A DNA stretch of 64,000 nucleotides from an uncultured Alistipes sp. (GCF_949296715.1 NZ_CASFQD010000057.1:1-64000), one strand, 5' to 3'; positions 26,505 through 35,748 are shown, counted from the first letter of the stretch. Notes: a model not told the origin generated them from the sequence alone. Program-made: numbers and translations.

Positions 26505-29024
26505 TTATATATTGGTGTCGGCCGGTTCCTTCTCTCCGGCGGTGCGCCGTCTGCGGCAGAGGTACACGACCGCCGCTGCGGCACCCGCCAGAATCACGAC
26601 CGAGCAGATGCCCGTCACCGCCTCGGCCGCCGTCCAGCCCGGGGCGCGGAAGCGCCACTCGACGACGTGCGTCCCGGCCGGGAGGCGCATCGCCCGCAGC
26701 ACGTAGTCGGCGCGGAAGGCGGGGGCCTCTTCGCCGTCGATCGTGGCTGTCCAGCCCTTGTCGTAGTATATCTCCGAGAAGACCGCCACGGCCTCCGCAG
26801 GGGTCGAGTATTCGTAGCGCAGGCGGTTGGCGCGGTATTCCGTCAGGCGGATCGAGCGGCCGGAGAGCGTGTCGGCCGCGGCTGCGGCCGGCAGTTGGGC
26901 GAGGGGCAGGTCCCTGGCGGCGATCACGGCCGTCGTCTTCAGGTCGGTTTCGCCGAGGAGGTCGATCTCCTGCTGTGCGTCCTCCGCCGTGACGACCCCG
27001 TCGACGAACCACGCCGCCCCGTTGGCCGTCGTGCGCAGCTGAGCGGCGGGCTGTCCCTCCTCGTCCGGAAGGATCAGGTAGCGCGTGTTGAGCATGTCGA
27101 GCACCCCTTCGTCGAGGCCCGACAGGTAGCGGTCGATCAGGTCCTGGTAGCGCGAGAGCTTGGCCCCGTGGTATCCGCCGACGGAGCGGTGGAAATAGGA
27201 GGTCGTGGCGTCGTTGAAGGGGCTGACCGTGAGGTTCAGCACGCGGAATCCCGGGGTCTTGTCGGCCAGTATGGCCTTGTCGGCGGCCGTGGCGGTGATC
27301 TGCCGTCGGCGCGGCGAGATGAAGTCCTCCGACGAGAGGAAGCGCAGGTCCACGGGCACGAGGTCCAGCAGCACGACGCCGCCGAGCAGCGCCACGAGCC
27401 CTCCGCGGCGGATACGCCCGAAGGCGAAGAGCGCCACGCCGCCCGCCGCGAGGGCGATCATCAGCAGCGAGCGCCAGGCGTCGGCCTGCATCATCGCCGC
27501 ACGGTCGGCGGCCATGGCGGCGCCGATCGCCTCGCCCATCTCGACGTCCATGCCGCGGTCGATGTACTCCTGCATGCCGTTGCTCCGGAAGAGGTGGTGG
27601 AGCTGGTCGGTCATCATCGAGATGCTCTCTTCGCGTCCGAAGTCGAAGAGCGAGCCGCCGGCGACGGCCAGCAGCAGGCACAGACCGCCGGTGATGCCTC
27701 CGGCCCAGGCCAGGGCGCGCAGCATCCCCTTGCGGGGCACGTCGCCGCGCCACAGCCGCATGAGGGCCAGGGCCCCGAGCAGCGGCACGGCCCACTGTAC
27801 GACGACGAGCGTCATCGAGACCGTGCGGAACTTGTTGTATCCGGGCAGCAGCTTGAATGCCAGTTCGGTGAATCCCATGAAGTTGCGGCCCCAGGCCAGC
27901 AACAGCATCACGGCGCAGACGGCCACGATCCACCACTTGTTGCGGCCGCGCACGAGGGCGATGCCCAGCACCGCGAGGAAGAGGGCCGCGGCCCCGAGGT
28001 AGGTCGGCCCGGCCGTGTAGGGCTGCGTGCCCCAGTAGGCGGGCAGCTGCCGCTCGACGCCCCGCAGTCCGTATTCGTTGGCCGTGGCGGCCACCTGGCC
28101 GTCCGAGGGGAAGGTCGTGCCCGAGTCGCGCCCCATGAAGTCGGGCACGAGCAGGTTCAGCGTCTCGGTGCGGCCGTAGCTCCACGCCGTGGCGTAGTCG
28201 AGGTCGAGCCCGTTGTCCGACGTCTCGGCCGTCGAGGCCAGTTCGGAGCCGCCGCGCATGGTCTCCTTCGAGTGCTGGGCCGTGTACCACAGCGGTGCGA
28301 AGTTCGACCCCACGGCCAACACGCCTGCGGCGGCCAGCACGGCCGTGCGCCGGAAGAACTCCGCAAGGCGCTTCCCGCGCAGGGCGACGATGCCCTCGCT
28401 GATCCAGAAGGCGGCCATCGCCAGCAGGAAGTAGTAGGTGATCTGCGGGTGGTTGGCGCCGATTTCGAGCGACGTGGCGAGGGCCGTGACGGCGCCGCCG
28501 AGCCACAGGTTGCCCCGCAGGGTCATCCACGCGCCGCCCATCATCAGCGGAGCGTAGACCAGCGCCCACATCTTGGTGACGTGGCCTGCGCCGATGATGA
28601 GCAGGAAGTAGGTCGAGAGTCCGTATGCGAGGGCCGGGACGATGCCGACCCACGGATCGACGCCGCAGACGAGCAGCATGAGCCACATCGAGACCATGGC
28701 GAAGAAGAGGAACCCGGCGGGGGTGTCGATCAGCCGCGTGACCTTGCCTACGGTCCCCTTGACCAGCTGTGCGGGGTAGGCGACGTTGATCAGGTAGGCG
28801 GGCATGCCGGAGAACATGCTGCCGGTCCACTGGGGGTCTTCGCCCGTTGCGGCACGCGTGTCGTGAATCTCTTTGGTCATGCCTTCGTACTGGAGCACGT
28901 CGTGCTGGGGCAGCACCTCGCCGCGGAACTGCGGCGCGAAGTAGAGAACACTCACGAGCAGGAAAACCGCGAGTGCCGTCGCCGCGGCCCACCACCTGTT
29001 TTTCGTATCTTTCGTGAAAATCAT
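26505..29024 (-). CDS. YfhO-family polytopic membrane protein
   Basis: An 839-residue protein with about a dozen membrane segments and a large C-terminal soluble region ending in a last membrane helix (about 800-825). The family is YfhO: an early conserved segment YEGMTKEIHDTRAATGEDPQWTGSMFSGMPAYLI, then the GANHPQITYYFLLA motif. YfhO of Gram-positives has a GT-C fold and glycosylates lipoteichoic acid; the Bacteroidetes substrate is unknown. An exact -7 box lies 24 bp upstream. Confidence 0.85.
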   Translation of the reverse strand: MIFTKDTKNRWWAAATALAVFLLVSVLYFAPQFRGEVLPQHDVLQYEGMTKEIHDTRAATGEDPQWTGSMFSGMPAYLINVAYPAQLVKGTVGKVTRLIDTPAGFLFFAMVSMWLMLLVCGVDPWVGIVPALAYGLSTYFLLIIGAGHVTKMWALVYAPLMMGGAWMTLRGNLWLGGAVTALATSLEIGANHPQITYYFLLAMAAFWISEGIVALRGKRLAEFFRRTAVLAAAGVLAVGSNFAPLWYTAQHSKETMRGGSELASTAETSDNGLDLDYATAWSYGRTETLNLLVPDFMGRDSGTTFPSDGQVAATANEYGLRGVERQLPAYWGTQPYTAGPTYLGAAALFLAVLGIALVRGRNKWWIVAVCAVMLLLAWGRNFMGFTELAFKLLPGYNKFRTVSMTLVVVQWAVPLLGALALMRLWRGDVPRKGMLRALAWAGGITGGLCLLLAVAGGSLFDFGREESISMMTDQLHHLFRSNGMQEYIDRGMDVEMGEAIGAAMAADRAAMMQADAWRSLLMIALAAGGVALFAFGRIRRGGLVALLGGVVLLDLVPVDLRFLSSEDFISPRRRQITATAADKAILADKTPGFRVLNLTVSPFNDATTSYFHRSVGGYHGAKLSRYQDLIDRYLSGLDEGVLDMLNTRYLILPDEEGQPAAQLRTTANGAAWFVDGVVTAEDAQQEIDLLGETDLKTTAVIAARDLPLAQLPAAAAADTLSGRSIRLTEYRANRLRYEYSTPAEAVAVFSEIYYDKGWTATIDGEEAPAFRADYVLRAMRLPAGTHVVEWRFRAPGWTAAEAVTGICSVVILAGAAAAVVYLCRRRRTAGEKEPADTNI

Positions 29025-29047
29025 TTTTTCAACACTTAACCGAGGGT

Positions 29048-29055
29048 CAAAGGTA
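29048..29055 (-). promoter_or_regulatory. -7 box for the yfhO-like gene
   Basis: Minus strand TACCTTTG, an exact match, 24 bp before the start codon at 29024. It is divergent from the polyprenyl synthetase promoter. Confidence 0.6.
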
Positions 29056-29098
29056 CGAAAAAATAGTTACTTGCCGCGTGTCTGTCGTGAATTTTGCT

Positions 29099-29106
29099 TA
29101 TCTTTG
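29099..29106 (+). promoter_or_regulatory. -7 box for the polyprenyl synthetase gene
   Basis: TATCTTTG, an exact match, ends 5 nt before the ATG at 29112, so the message may have almost no leader. Confidence 0.55.
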
Positions 29107-29111
29107 CATAT

Positions 29112-30101
29112 ATGATTACACTCGATTCCATCCGCAAACCCGTCACGGCGGAACTCGCGGCGTTCGATGAATTCGTCGAACGGCAGTTCACGGCCGAGGG
29201 GGAGTTGCTCTCGGATATGTTGCGTTATGCTCTCACGTCGCGCGGCAAGGGCATCCGTCCGCTGCTGGTCATGCTCTCCGCGGCGATGAATGCCCGGGTC
29301 CCGGGTGCTGCGACGGGCCGCCGGGCCTGTCTGGCGGCCATGCTGGTCGAAATGATCCATGTGGCGTCGCTCATCCACGACGACGTGATCGACGAGGCCG
29401 ACACGCGGCGTGGCAAACCCTCGGTCAATGCCCGCTGGCAGTCCCACAAGGCCGTCATCCTGGGCGACTACATCCTGGCGCGCAACATGAACATCGGCCT
29501 GACGAGCGGCCAGTTCGACCTGGTGACGCACGTCTGCGGCTCGATGGCGGCGCTGTGCGAGGGCGAGGTGCTGCAGGACGAGTGCGCCGCATCGCACGCC
29601 ATGACGCGCCGGACCTATCTGGACATCATCTACAAGAAGACCGCAAGCCTGCTGGGCGTCAGCGCCTCGGCCGGGGCGCTGGCCGTGGGGGCCACGCGCG
29701 ACCGGGTGGCGCTCATGCGCCGCTTCGGCGAAGCCGTAGGCATGGCCTTCCAGATTCAGGACGACATCCTCGACTATACGCTCTCGGCCCATACGGGCAA
29801 ACCCGCCAACAACGACCTGCGCGAGGGCAAGATCACGCTGCCGCTGCTCGCGGTGCTCGAAAAGGTCTCCGACGAGCGGCGCGCCGAGCTGCTCGGCTGC
29901 CTGGAGCGCTGCCGCACGGACGAGAAGAGCGTGGAGTACCTGCAGCACACCGTGGAGAACGAGGGGGGCCTCGACGCGGCGGCGCAGGTCATGCACGGCT
30001 ACCTCGAGCGGGCCGCGGGCCTGCTGTCCGAGTACGAACCCTCGGAGTACCGCACGGCGCTCGTCGACCTGTGCGCCTACATCGCCGAGCGCGACCGCTG
30101 A
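29112..30101 (+). CDS. Polyprenyl diphosphate synthase (IspA/IspB family)
   Basis: Condenses IPP onto allylic diphosphates. The 329-residue trans-prenyltransferase has the first aspartate-rich motif DDVID (D90, D91, D94) and the second DDILD (D217, D218, D221), plus GKGIRP. By length it is probably a long-chain (octaprenyl/heptaprenyl) synthase supplying menaquinone side chains, fitting with menA further along. The chain length cannot be fixed from the sequence. The start is ATG 29112; the ORF opens earlier but across the promoter. Confidence 0.93.
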   Translation: MITLDSIRKPVTAELAAFDEFVERQFTAEGELLSDMLRYALTSRGKGIRPLLVMLSAAMNARVPGAATGRRACLAAMLVEMIHVASLIHDDVIDEADTRRGKPSVNARWQSHKAVILGDYILARNMNIGLTSGQFDLVTHVCGSMAALCEGEVLQDECAASHAMTRRTYLDIIYKKTASLLGVSASAGALAVGATRDRVALMRRFGEAVGMAFQIQDDILDYTLSAHTGKPANNDLREGKITLPLLAVLEKVSDERRAELLGCLERCRTDEKSVEYLQHTVENEGGLDAAAQVMHGYLERAAGLLSEYEPSEYRTALVDLCAYIAERDR

Positions 30102-30146
30102 AACCCGACCGAAGACTGAAACATTAACCTAAATAATCAATCACAG

Positions 30147-31448
30147 ATGGAACAAAAAAAGAATTACATCCTTCCGATCGTCGTGATGATCTTCCTCTTC
30201 GCCATGATCTCCTTCGTGACGAATCTGGCATCACCGATGGGTGACATCCTCAAGTATCAGTTCGGCGTGCCGAACTGGATGGGTACGCTGGGCGTCTTTG
30301 CCAACTTCATCGCCTATGCGATCATGGGTTATCCCGCCGGCAGCATGCTGCAGCGCTACGGCTACAAGAAGACGGCGCTCATCGCCGTGAGCGTGGGCTT
30401 CGTGGGCGTCGGCATCCAGACCCTGTCGGGTACGGTCGAGAGCTTCGGCGTCTACCTGCTGGGCGCCTTCATCGCGGGCTTCTCGATGTGCTTGCTCAAC
30501 ACGGTGGTCAACCCTATGCTGAACCGTCTGGGCGGCGGCGGCAACAAGGGCAACCAGCTGATCCAGACCGGCGGCGCCTTCAACTCGCTGAGCGGTACGG
30601 CCGTCATCATCCTGACGGGCCTGCTGATTCCCGAGGGTATCAAGAACGCCCAGATCAGCCATGTCTTCCCGCTGATGTACGCCGCGCTGGCAATCTTCGC
30701 CTTCGCCTTCGTGGTACTCGTCCTGACGAAGATTCCCGAGAACCCGGTCGACACGAAGAAGAGCGCGGCCAAGAAAGCCGACAAGTACGGTCCGCTGTCG
30801 TTCCGTCACTTCGTGCTGGGCGCCGTAGCGATCTTCGTCTACGTGGGTATCGAGGTCGGCATTCCCAACGTGCTGCAGAAGTGGCTGCAGAACCCCGACC
30901 TGAATGTGCTGGGCTCGGGCGTCAATGCCGAGGCCGTTGCCGGATCGGTTGCCGCGACCTACTGGCTGCTGATGCTCGTTGGCCGTCTGGTGGGCGCCGT
31001 CGTCGGCAGCAAGGTGTCGGCCCGCGCCATGCTGGGCGTCGTGTCGTGCGCCGGTCTGCTCCTGACGCTGGGGGCCATCTTCGCCCCGCAGGTTGCCGTC
31101 AACCTGCCCGTCTTCAACGGCGCCGCAGGCGTCGGCCTGGTGAACGTGCCGGTCAACGCCGCGCTGCTCGTGCTCTGCGGCCTCTGCACCTCGGTGATGT
31201 GGGGCGGCATCTTCAACCTCGCCGTCGAGGGGCTGGGCAAGTACACCGAGAAGGCTTCGGGTATCTTCATGGCGCTGGTTTGCGGTGGCGGTATCCTGCC
31301 GCTCCTGCAGAACGCGATCGTCGACATGGGCGACGGCGTGGCTTATCTCCAGAGCTACTGGGTGATCGCCGTAGGTCTCGTCTACATGCTCTTCTATGCG
31401 CTTGTCGGCTCGAAGAACGTCAACAAGGACATTCCCGTCAACGACTGA
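30147..31448 (+). CDS. FucP-like MFS sugar:cation symporter
   Basis: A 433-residue protein with 12 predicted membrane segments. It belongs to the FHS/FucP branch of the major facilitator superfamily by its conserved pattern: NPMLNRLGGGGNKGNQLIQTGGAFNSLSGT, and FSMCLLNTVVNPM. Members take up L-fucose, glucose or galactose with protons or sodium. The actual substrate is not predictable. It lies 45 bp after the polyprenyl synthetase and is followed by a strong terminator. Confidence 0.9.
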   Translation: MEQKKNYILPIVVMIFLFAMISFVTNLASPMGDILKYQFGVPNWMGTLGVFANFIAYAIMGYPAGSMLQRYGYKKTALIAVSVGFVGVGIQTLSGTVESFGVYLLGAFIAGFSMCLLNTVVNPMLNRLGGGGNKGNQLIQTGGAFNSLSGTAVIILTGLLIPEGIKNAQISHVFPLMYAALAIFAFAFVVLVLTKIPENPVDTKKSAAKKADKYGPLSFRHFVLGAVAIFVYVGIEVGIPNVLQKWLQNPDLNVLGSGVNAEAVAGSVAATYWLLMLVGRLVGAVVGSKVSARAMLGVVSCAGLLLTLGAIFAPQVAVNLPVFNGAAGVGLVNVPVNAALLVLCGLCTSVMWGGIFNLAVEGLGKYTEKASGIFMALVCGGGILPLLQNAIVDMGDGVAYLQSYWVIAVGLVYMLFYALVGSKNVNKDIPVND

Positions 31449-31473
31449 TCCGTCCGCTTGCGGAATTGACAAA

Positions 31474-31506
31474 GCCGGGCTCCCTTTGTGGAGCCCGGCT
31501 TTTTTG
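31474..31506 (+). terminator. Intrinsic terminator after the fucP-like gene
   Basis: A 10-bp perfect stem (GCCGGGCTCC/GGAGCCCGGC) with a 6-nt loop, followed by a run of six T. Confidence 0.9.
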
Positions 31507-31582
31507 TCCCTGATGCACGGACGGATGCCCCGTTACGTGCCTTCCCGGGCGGTTCCGGCCGGACGGGACTGCCGCAATGCGG

Positions 31583-31618
31583 CGGAGCCCGGCGGGAATC
31601 TGCTCCTGCCGGGCTCCG
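31583..31618. other. Hairpin sharing its stem sequence with the neighbouring terminator
   Basis: CGGAGCCCGGCGGGA pairs with TCCTGCCGGGCTCCG (one G.U-type mismatch) around a 6-nt loop. The core GGAGCCCGGC/GCCGGGCTCC is the same as in the terminator 100 bp away, but no T run follows on either strand. It lies between convergent genes. Confidence 0.6.
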
Positions 31619-31654
31619 TCGTGTTGCGGGAATGTGCGTGTGCCGGGTTGCCTC

Positions 31655-33124
31655 CTACCGGTCGATGTCGAGCAGGATGCGGTAGCTCTGCCCGGGCTCG
31701 AAACCGGGGTCGTAGACGAGCAGGAAGTTCTCGTCGACGGCGGCGTGCCACGTCTGCCCCTCGGCCAGGCGGGGATTCTTCAGTCGTTCGGGGAAGAAGC
31801 AGCTGAAGGGCAGGTCGCCGACGTGCTCCTCCTTGAAGCGGTCACCGGCCATGCGCGCCGCGCTGAAGTCGGGCGCCGTGGTCACCGTGATCTCGTACTG
31901 CGAACCGATGCGGCGCTGCGTGACCTCGAAGTCCCGCTCGGCGGGCAGCTCCCGAAGGCGGACCTCCCATGCCGGGTCGCCGTAGCAGGCCAGCACGTCG
32001 CGGTCGAAGAAGAAGCCCAGCTCGTCGTCGGTGAGGTGGCGTCCGGCCGTGCTGTCGGCCTGCCCGACCATGCGGTCCCAGTCGAATCTGTCGCCGGGGT
32101 AGGGGAAGGCCTTGCCGCGCACCTCTGTCACCTGTTCGTCGAGCCAGTGGAGCATGTCCTGCCGGTTGAGGTAGAAGGCCTCGGCGAGGGTGTAGCGGCC
32201 GGGTGTCGTGAGCCAGTATTTCAGTCCGCCCCAGCCGTTGCGGCCGTACCATGTCGGCACGACGTAGCCCATCATCGCGGCGGCCCGGGCGCTGTTCATC
32301 CAGGCGACGGCCATGCTCTCGCGCGTGCAGTCGACGTTGCCGATCAGGCAGTTGCCGATGGGCAGGAAGACCCGCCGCTTGCCCGTTTCGTGCAGCGGTT
32401 CGGGACCCTCGGGGAGGTCGGCGTAGAGGGCGCCGTCGCGGGCGCGGAGGTTGCCGACGGAGAAGGGCATCTCGAGGTTGCGCTCCGTGGCGTGCGAGGC
32501 GGTGGTGATCAGGTCGGGATCGTAGGCGGCGTAGAAGTCGCAGAAGCAGCGCAGCAGGTCGGGCCGTCCGTCGGCAAGCGTGCGGTCGGTCATGTAGTGC
32601 GTCACCGAGTCGGCGCCGGGGCGCTTCTCGCCGCAGCGGCCCGGCGTGCGGTCGTCGACATAGGCGAAGGCGTCGAACCACTTGCCGCTGCCGACCTCGC
32701 GCAGGGTGCTCACGGCGCTGCGGACGGTCAGCGGCTCGCGCGCCGCCTCGACCATGCGCAGGGCTGCCGCGGCGTCGTAGCCCGTGACGATGCCCCAGAG
32801 GTAGTCGTCGTAGCTGTCGCCGTCGACCTCGCGGGCCATGCGGTTCAGCGCGATGACGTAGTCGCGGCCGATGCGCTCGGGCCGTTCGACGAAGGCCACG
32901 TAGCGGGGTGTGAGCTCCCGGAGCGCGGGCAGCGCCTCGTCGGGCGTTTCGGTGTAGGAGAGGAGTGCGGCACCGGGGTGCGACTGCCGCAGTGTGGCGA
33001 CGACCTCGCCCCAGGCGGGATCGTCCGCAATGCCGGGACCCGCGACGATGGCGTAGTCGGAGGCCGCCGGACGGCAGCCGCAGAGCGCTGCGGTTGCCAA
33101 CAGAAGAAAGATCAGTCGTTTCAT
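31655..33124 (-). CDS. Lipoprotein with gingipain-like (caspase-fold) His/Cys motifs
   Basis: A 489-residue lipoprotein (signal peptide with lipobox LCGC, C17). No family is recognised with certainty. Residues 205-211 read LITTASH (H211) and residues 252-270 read VFLPIGNCLIGNVDCTRES (C259), a His then a Cys after a hydrophobic strand, spaced about 48 residues apart. This is the arrangement of clan CD peptidases such as gingipains and clostripain. A tail (about 400-489) has a beta pattern that would fit an immunoglobulin-like domain. The peptidase assignment is inference. A bidirectional hairpin separates it from rplS upstream; the only promoter-like box (TATATTCG) is too close to the ATG. Confidence 0.5.
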   Translation of the reverse strand: MKRLIFLLLATAALCGCRPAASDYAIVAGPGIADDPAWGEVVATLRQSHPGAALLSYTETPDEALPALRELTPRYVAFVERPERIGRDYVIALNRMAREVDGDSYDDYLWGIVTGYDAAAALRMVEAAREPLTVRSAVSTLREVGSGKWFDAFAYVDDRTPGRCGEKRPGADSVTHYMTDRTLADGRPDLLRCFCDFYAAYDPDLITTASHATERNLEMPFSVGNLRARDGALYADLPEGPEPLHETGKRRVFLPIGNCLIGNVDCTRESMAVAWMNSARAAAMMGYVVPTWYGRNGWGGLKYWLTTPGRYTLAEAFYLNRQDMLHWLDEQVTEVRGKAFPYPGDRFDWDRMVGQADSTAGRHLTDDELGFFFDRDVLACYGDPAWEVRLRELPAERDFEVTQRRIGSQYEITVTTAPDFSAARMAGDRFKEEHVGDLPFSCFFPERLKNPRLAEGQTWHAAVDENFLLVYDPGFEPGQSYRILLDIDR

Positions 33125-33140
33125 GAGTCGAATATAGCAA

Positions 33141-33177
33141 AAAAGCAGGACATTCGCAATCGGAATGTCCTGCTTTT
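33141..33177 (-). terminator. Terminator of rplS
   Basis: A perfect 12-bp stem (AGCAGGACATTC/GAATGTCCTGCT, 33144-33155 with 33163-33174) with a 7-nt loop. T runs occur on both strands, the stronger on the minus strand after the stem. Confidence 0.85.
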
Positions 33178-33196
33178 CTCTTTCGGAGGTGCGGGA

Positions 33197-33577
33197 TTAC
33201 TTCTTCTCCGCGCCGCCCATACGCTTCTCCTTGATGCGGGCCTTCTTGCCGGTCAGGTCGCGCAGGTAGTAGATGCGTGCACGACGGACGACACCGACCT
33301 TGTTGACCTCGATCTTGTCGATGTGCGGCGAGTAAAGCGGGAAGATGCGCTCGACGCCCACGCCGTTCGATACCTTGCGGATCGTGAACATCTTGGTCTT
33401 GCCCGAACCCTTGATCTGGATCACCACGCCGCGGAAGCTCTGGATACGCTCCTTGTTACCCTCGATGATCTTGTAGGAAACGGTGATCGTGTCACCGGCC
33501 TTGAACGACGGAATGTCTGCGTCCGTCTTCGGCCACATCTGCTCGTTGACGAGCTTGATGATTGCGTCTTTGTTCAT
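33197..33577 (-). CDS. rplS: 50S ribosomal protein L19
   Basis: A 126-residue large-subunit protein near the 30S interface. It has the L19 core [36 protein letters not shown] and the family motif [20 protein letters not shown], plus a basic C-terminus [21 protein letters not shown]. It is alone in its transcription unit. The nearest exact -7 box is far upstream (33820-33827), leaving a leader of about 235 nt. Confidence 0.98.
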   Translation of the reverse strand: MNKDAIIKLVNEQMWPKTDADIPSFKAGDTITVSYKIIEGNKERIQSFRGVVIQIKGSGKTKMFTIRKVSNGVGVERIFPLYSPHIDKIEVNKVGVVRRARIYYLRDLTGKKARIKEKRMGGAEKK

Positions 33578-33819
33578 TGTTGCAACAATTTAATAGTTTC
33601 GTACCCAACATTCCCGCTGCACCGTGGCTACCATGCCGGTTCCCTGACCGGCAATCCCGCGCGCCGCTCCGTACCTCCGGAATCCGGTGACCTGCCGCCC
33701 TCCGCATCCGCCTTTCCGGCTTCCGCCTCGGTCCGACCCGCCGCCGTCTCCGTCCCCGGAGCGCCCGCCTGTGCCGTAGCGCCCAATGAAAGAGGTTGAT
33801 CTACGCCCGTTTGGGATGG

Positions 33820-33827
33820 CAAAGGTA
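33820..33827 (-). promoter_or_regulatory. -7 box for rplS
   Basis: Minus strand TACCTTTG, an exact match, 243 bp upstream of the rplS start. Confidence 0.55.
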
Positions 33828-33891
33828 AACAAAAAAAAATCATTTCCCGTGCTCCGGGATGAAAAAATCGCCGCGGGGCGGGAAATATTCG

Positions 33892-33899
33892 TATCTTTG
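33892..33899 (+). promoter_or_regulatory. -7 box for surE
   Basis: TATCTTTG, an exact match, 22 bp before ATG 33922. Confidence 0.65.
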
Positions 33900-33921
33900 C
33901 CTTCAAAATTGCGAAAAAACG

Positions 33922-34704
33922 ATGAACCGGAGACTGATCCTCGTAACCAATGACGACGGTTACGACTCGAAGGGCCTCGCCGCCGCCGTGGAGGTGGCCC
34001 GCACGTTCGGCCGCGTGGTGGTCGTGGCCCCCGAAACCGTGCAGAGCGGCATGAGCCAGGCTATCACGATGTACAACCCGCTCTACCTGCGGCGCATCCG
34101 CGAAGAGGAGGCGTTGAGCGTCTACGCCTTCTCGGGCACGCCCGTCGACTGCGTGAAGATGGCGTTCGACTACCTGCTGCGCGACGAACGGGTCGACCTG
34201 GTGATCTCGGGCGTCAACCACGGCTCCAACTCGGCGGCCAACGTGCTCTATTCGGGGACGATGGGCGCGGCGATCGAGGGGAGCTTCTACGGCTGCCCGG
34301 CCGTGGGGCTGTCGCTCGACGACCATTCGGCCGATGCCGACTTCACGGCCGCGGTGGAGTACGGACGGCGGATCGTCGGCGAGGTGCTTGCCGCCCCGGA
34401 GCTGACGCTTCCCCTCTGCCTGAATGTCAACGTCCCGGCGCTGCCCGCGGCGGAGATCCGCGGCATCCGGACCTGCCGCCAGAACCGCGGATTCTGGCGC
34501 GAGGAGTTTTTCCGCCGGGAGGATCCCCGGGGCCGGGAGTATTTCTGGCTGACGGGTGCCTTCGTGAACGGCGAACCCGAGGCGGAGGATACGGACGGGT
34601 GGGCTCTTTCGCACGGCTACGTCTCGGTGGTCCCGGTGCAGGCCGACATGACGGACTACCGGCAGCTGGAGCAGCTGCGGGACCTGCTGCGCGACAAGGC
34701 GTGA
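33922..34704 (+). CDS. surE: 5'/3'-nucleotidase SurE
   Basis: A metal-dependent nucleoside monophosphate phosphatase. The 260-residue protein has the SurE metal site start LILVTNDDGYDSKGL, the SGTPVDCVKMA segment and the VISGVNHGSNSAANVLYSGTMGAAIEG signature. The start is ATG 33922, after an exact -7 box and without a clear ribosome-binding site. Confidence 0.95.
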   Translation: MNRRLILVTNDDGYDSKGLAAAVEVARTFGRVVVVAPETVQSGMSQAITMYNPLYLRRIREEEALSVYAFSGTPVDCVKMAFDYLLRDERVDLVISGVNHGSNSAANVLYSGTMGAAIEGSFYGCPAVGLSLDDHSADADFTAAVEYGRRIVGEVLAAPELTLPLCLNVNVPALPAAEIRGIRTCRQNRGFWREEFFRREDPRGREYFWLTGAFVNGEPEAEDTDGWALSHGYVSVVPVQADMTDYRQLEQLRDLLRDKA

Positions 34705-34755
34705 TTTTTCACGCTTCCGAAGCCGCAAAGGGTTCCCGAATCGTGAAAAAATGAT

Positions 34756-34763
34756 TATTTTTG
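34756..34763 (+). promoter_or_regulatory. -7 box for the two-component pair
   Basis: TATTTTTG, an exact TAnnTTTG match, 16 bp before ATG 34780. Confidence 0.6.
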
Positions 34764-34779
34764 TGAAAAACCGCGGCTT

Positions 34780-35748
34780 ATGCTGATCAAAATCCTGCTC
34801 ATCATCTCCATCGTCGTGCAGACGCTCGCGACGGTGTATGCCCTGCGGCTCGTGCGGGCGACGAAATACAACTCGGTGTGGATTCTCTTCATCGTGGGCT
34901 TCTCGCTGCTGTCGGTCGAGCGCCTCATCCAGTTTATGGTGGCTAACGGACAGTATGTGCCCCGCTGGTGGTTCGCCTACCTGGGGATCATCGTGTCGGT
35001 CTGCCTCTCAATCGGCGTGATGTATGCCCACAAGCTCTTCAAGTACATCGACCGCCTGAACCGGCAGCGGTCGCTGCTCAACAAGCGCATCCTCACGGCC
35101 GTGCTGCGCACCGAGGAGAAGGCCCGCTCGCGCTTCTCGAAGGAGCTGCACGACGGCCTGGGTCCGCTGCTCTCGTCGGCCAAGATGTCGCTCACGGCCC
35201 TGGCCCGCGAGGAGCACGATGCCGAGCAGCGCGAGATCATCGCCAATACGACCTACGTCATCGACGAGGCGATCCGCTCGCTGCGCGAAATCTCGAACAA
35301 CCTCTCGCCGCACGTGCTCAACGACTTCGGCCTGGCGCGCGGCGTGCAGAACTTCATCGACAAGAGCGCCGCGATGCACGACGTGAAGATCCGCTTCACG
35401 ACGAACCTCCGCTCGGAGCGTTTCGATACGGATATCGAGGTGATCCTCTACCGGGTGATCTGCGAGCTGATCAACAACTCGCTCAAGCATGCGGCCTGCA
35501 CGTCGATCAACCTCTCGCTGTCGCAGAGCGGCACGAGCCTGGCCCTCGACTACTCGGACAACGGCCGGGGGTTCAACCCGCAGGCGATGATGGACTGCGG
35601 CATGGGACTGTCGAACATCTCCTCGCGGATCAACTCGCTGGGCGGGACCTTCGAGATCACGAGCTCCAAAGGCAAGGGCATGCGGGCCGCGATCCGCGTG
35701 AGCACGCAGGAGGAGGCGCAGCCGCAGCAAAAAAGAAGACGCCGATGA
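34780..35748 (+). CDS. NarX/DegS-type sensor histidine kinase
   Basis: A 322-residue kinase of the HisKA_3 class. Three predicted N-terminal membrane segments (about 3-22, 32-52, 66-86) have very short loops. The dimerisation/phosphoacceptor helix is RFSKELHDGLGPLLSSAKMSL with H124, and the HATPase domain has the N box ELINNSLKHA and the G box YSDNGRGF/GMGLSNISSRI. There is no large extracellular sensor domain, so it probably senses a membrane or intramembrane signal. Its stop overlaps the start of the response regulator (ATGA). Confidence 0.92.
   Translation: MLIKILLIISIVVQTLATVYALRLVRATKYNSVWILFIVGFSLLSVERLIQFMVANGQYVPRWWFAYLGIIVSVCLSIGVMYAHKLFKYIDRLNRQRSLLNKRILTAVLRTEEKARSRFSKELHDGLGPLLSSAKMSLTALAREEHDAEQREIIANTTYVIDEAIRSLREISNNLSPHVLNDFGLARGVQNFIDKSAAMHDVKIRFTTNLRSERFDTDIEVILYRVICELINNSLKHAACTSINLSLSQSGTSLALDYSDNGRGFNPQAMMDCGMGLSNISSRINSLGGTFEITSSKGKGMRAAIRVSTQEEAQPQQKRRRR

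Larger units (their letters stand above)
33578..33921. other. Intergenic region with the rplS leader and divergent promoters
   Basis: A 344-bp gap with no credible gene. The minus strand carries the candidate rplS leader from about 33812 to 33578, GC-rich in its centre. The plus strand carries the surE promoter at the right end. No open frame here has family features. Confidence 0.7.

Noticed and set aside
25437..29039. Plus-strand open frame of 1200 residues
   Set aside because: Antisense to ftsX and the yfhO-like gene; composition and lack of motifs mark it as a shadow.
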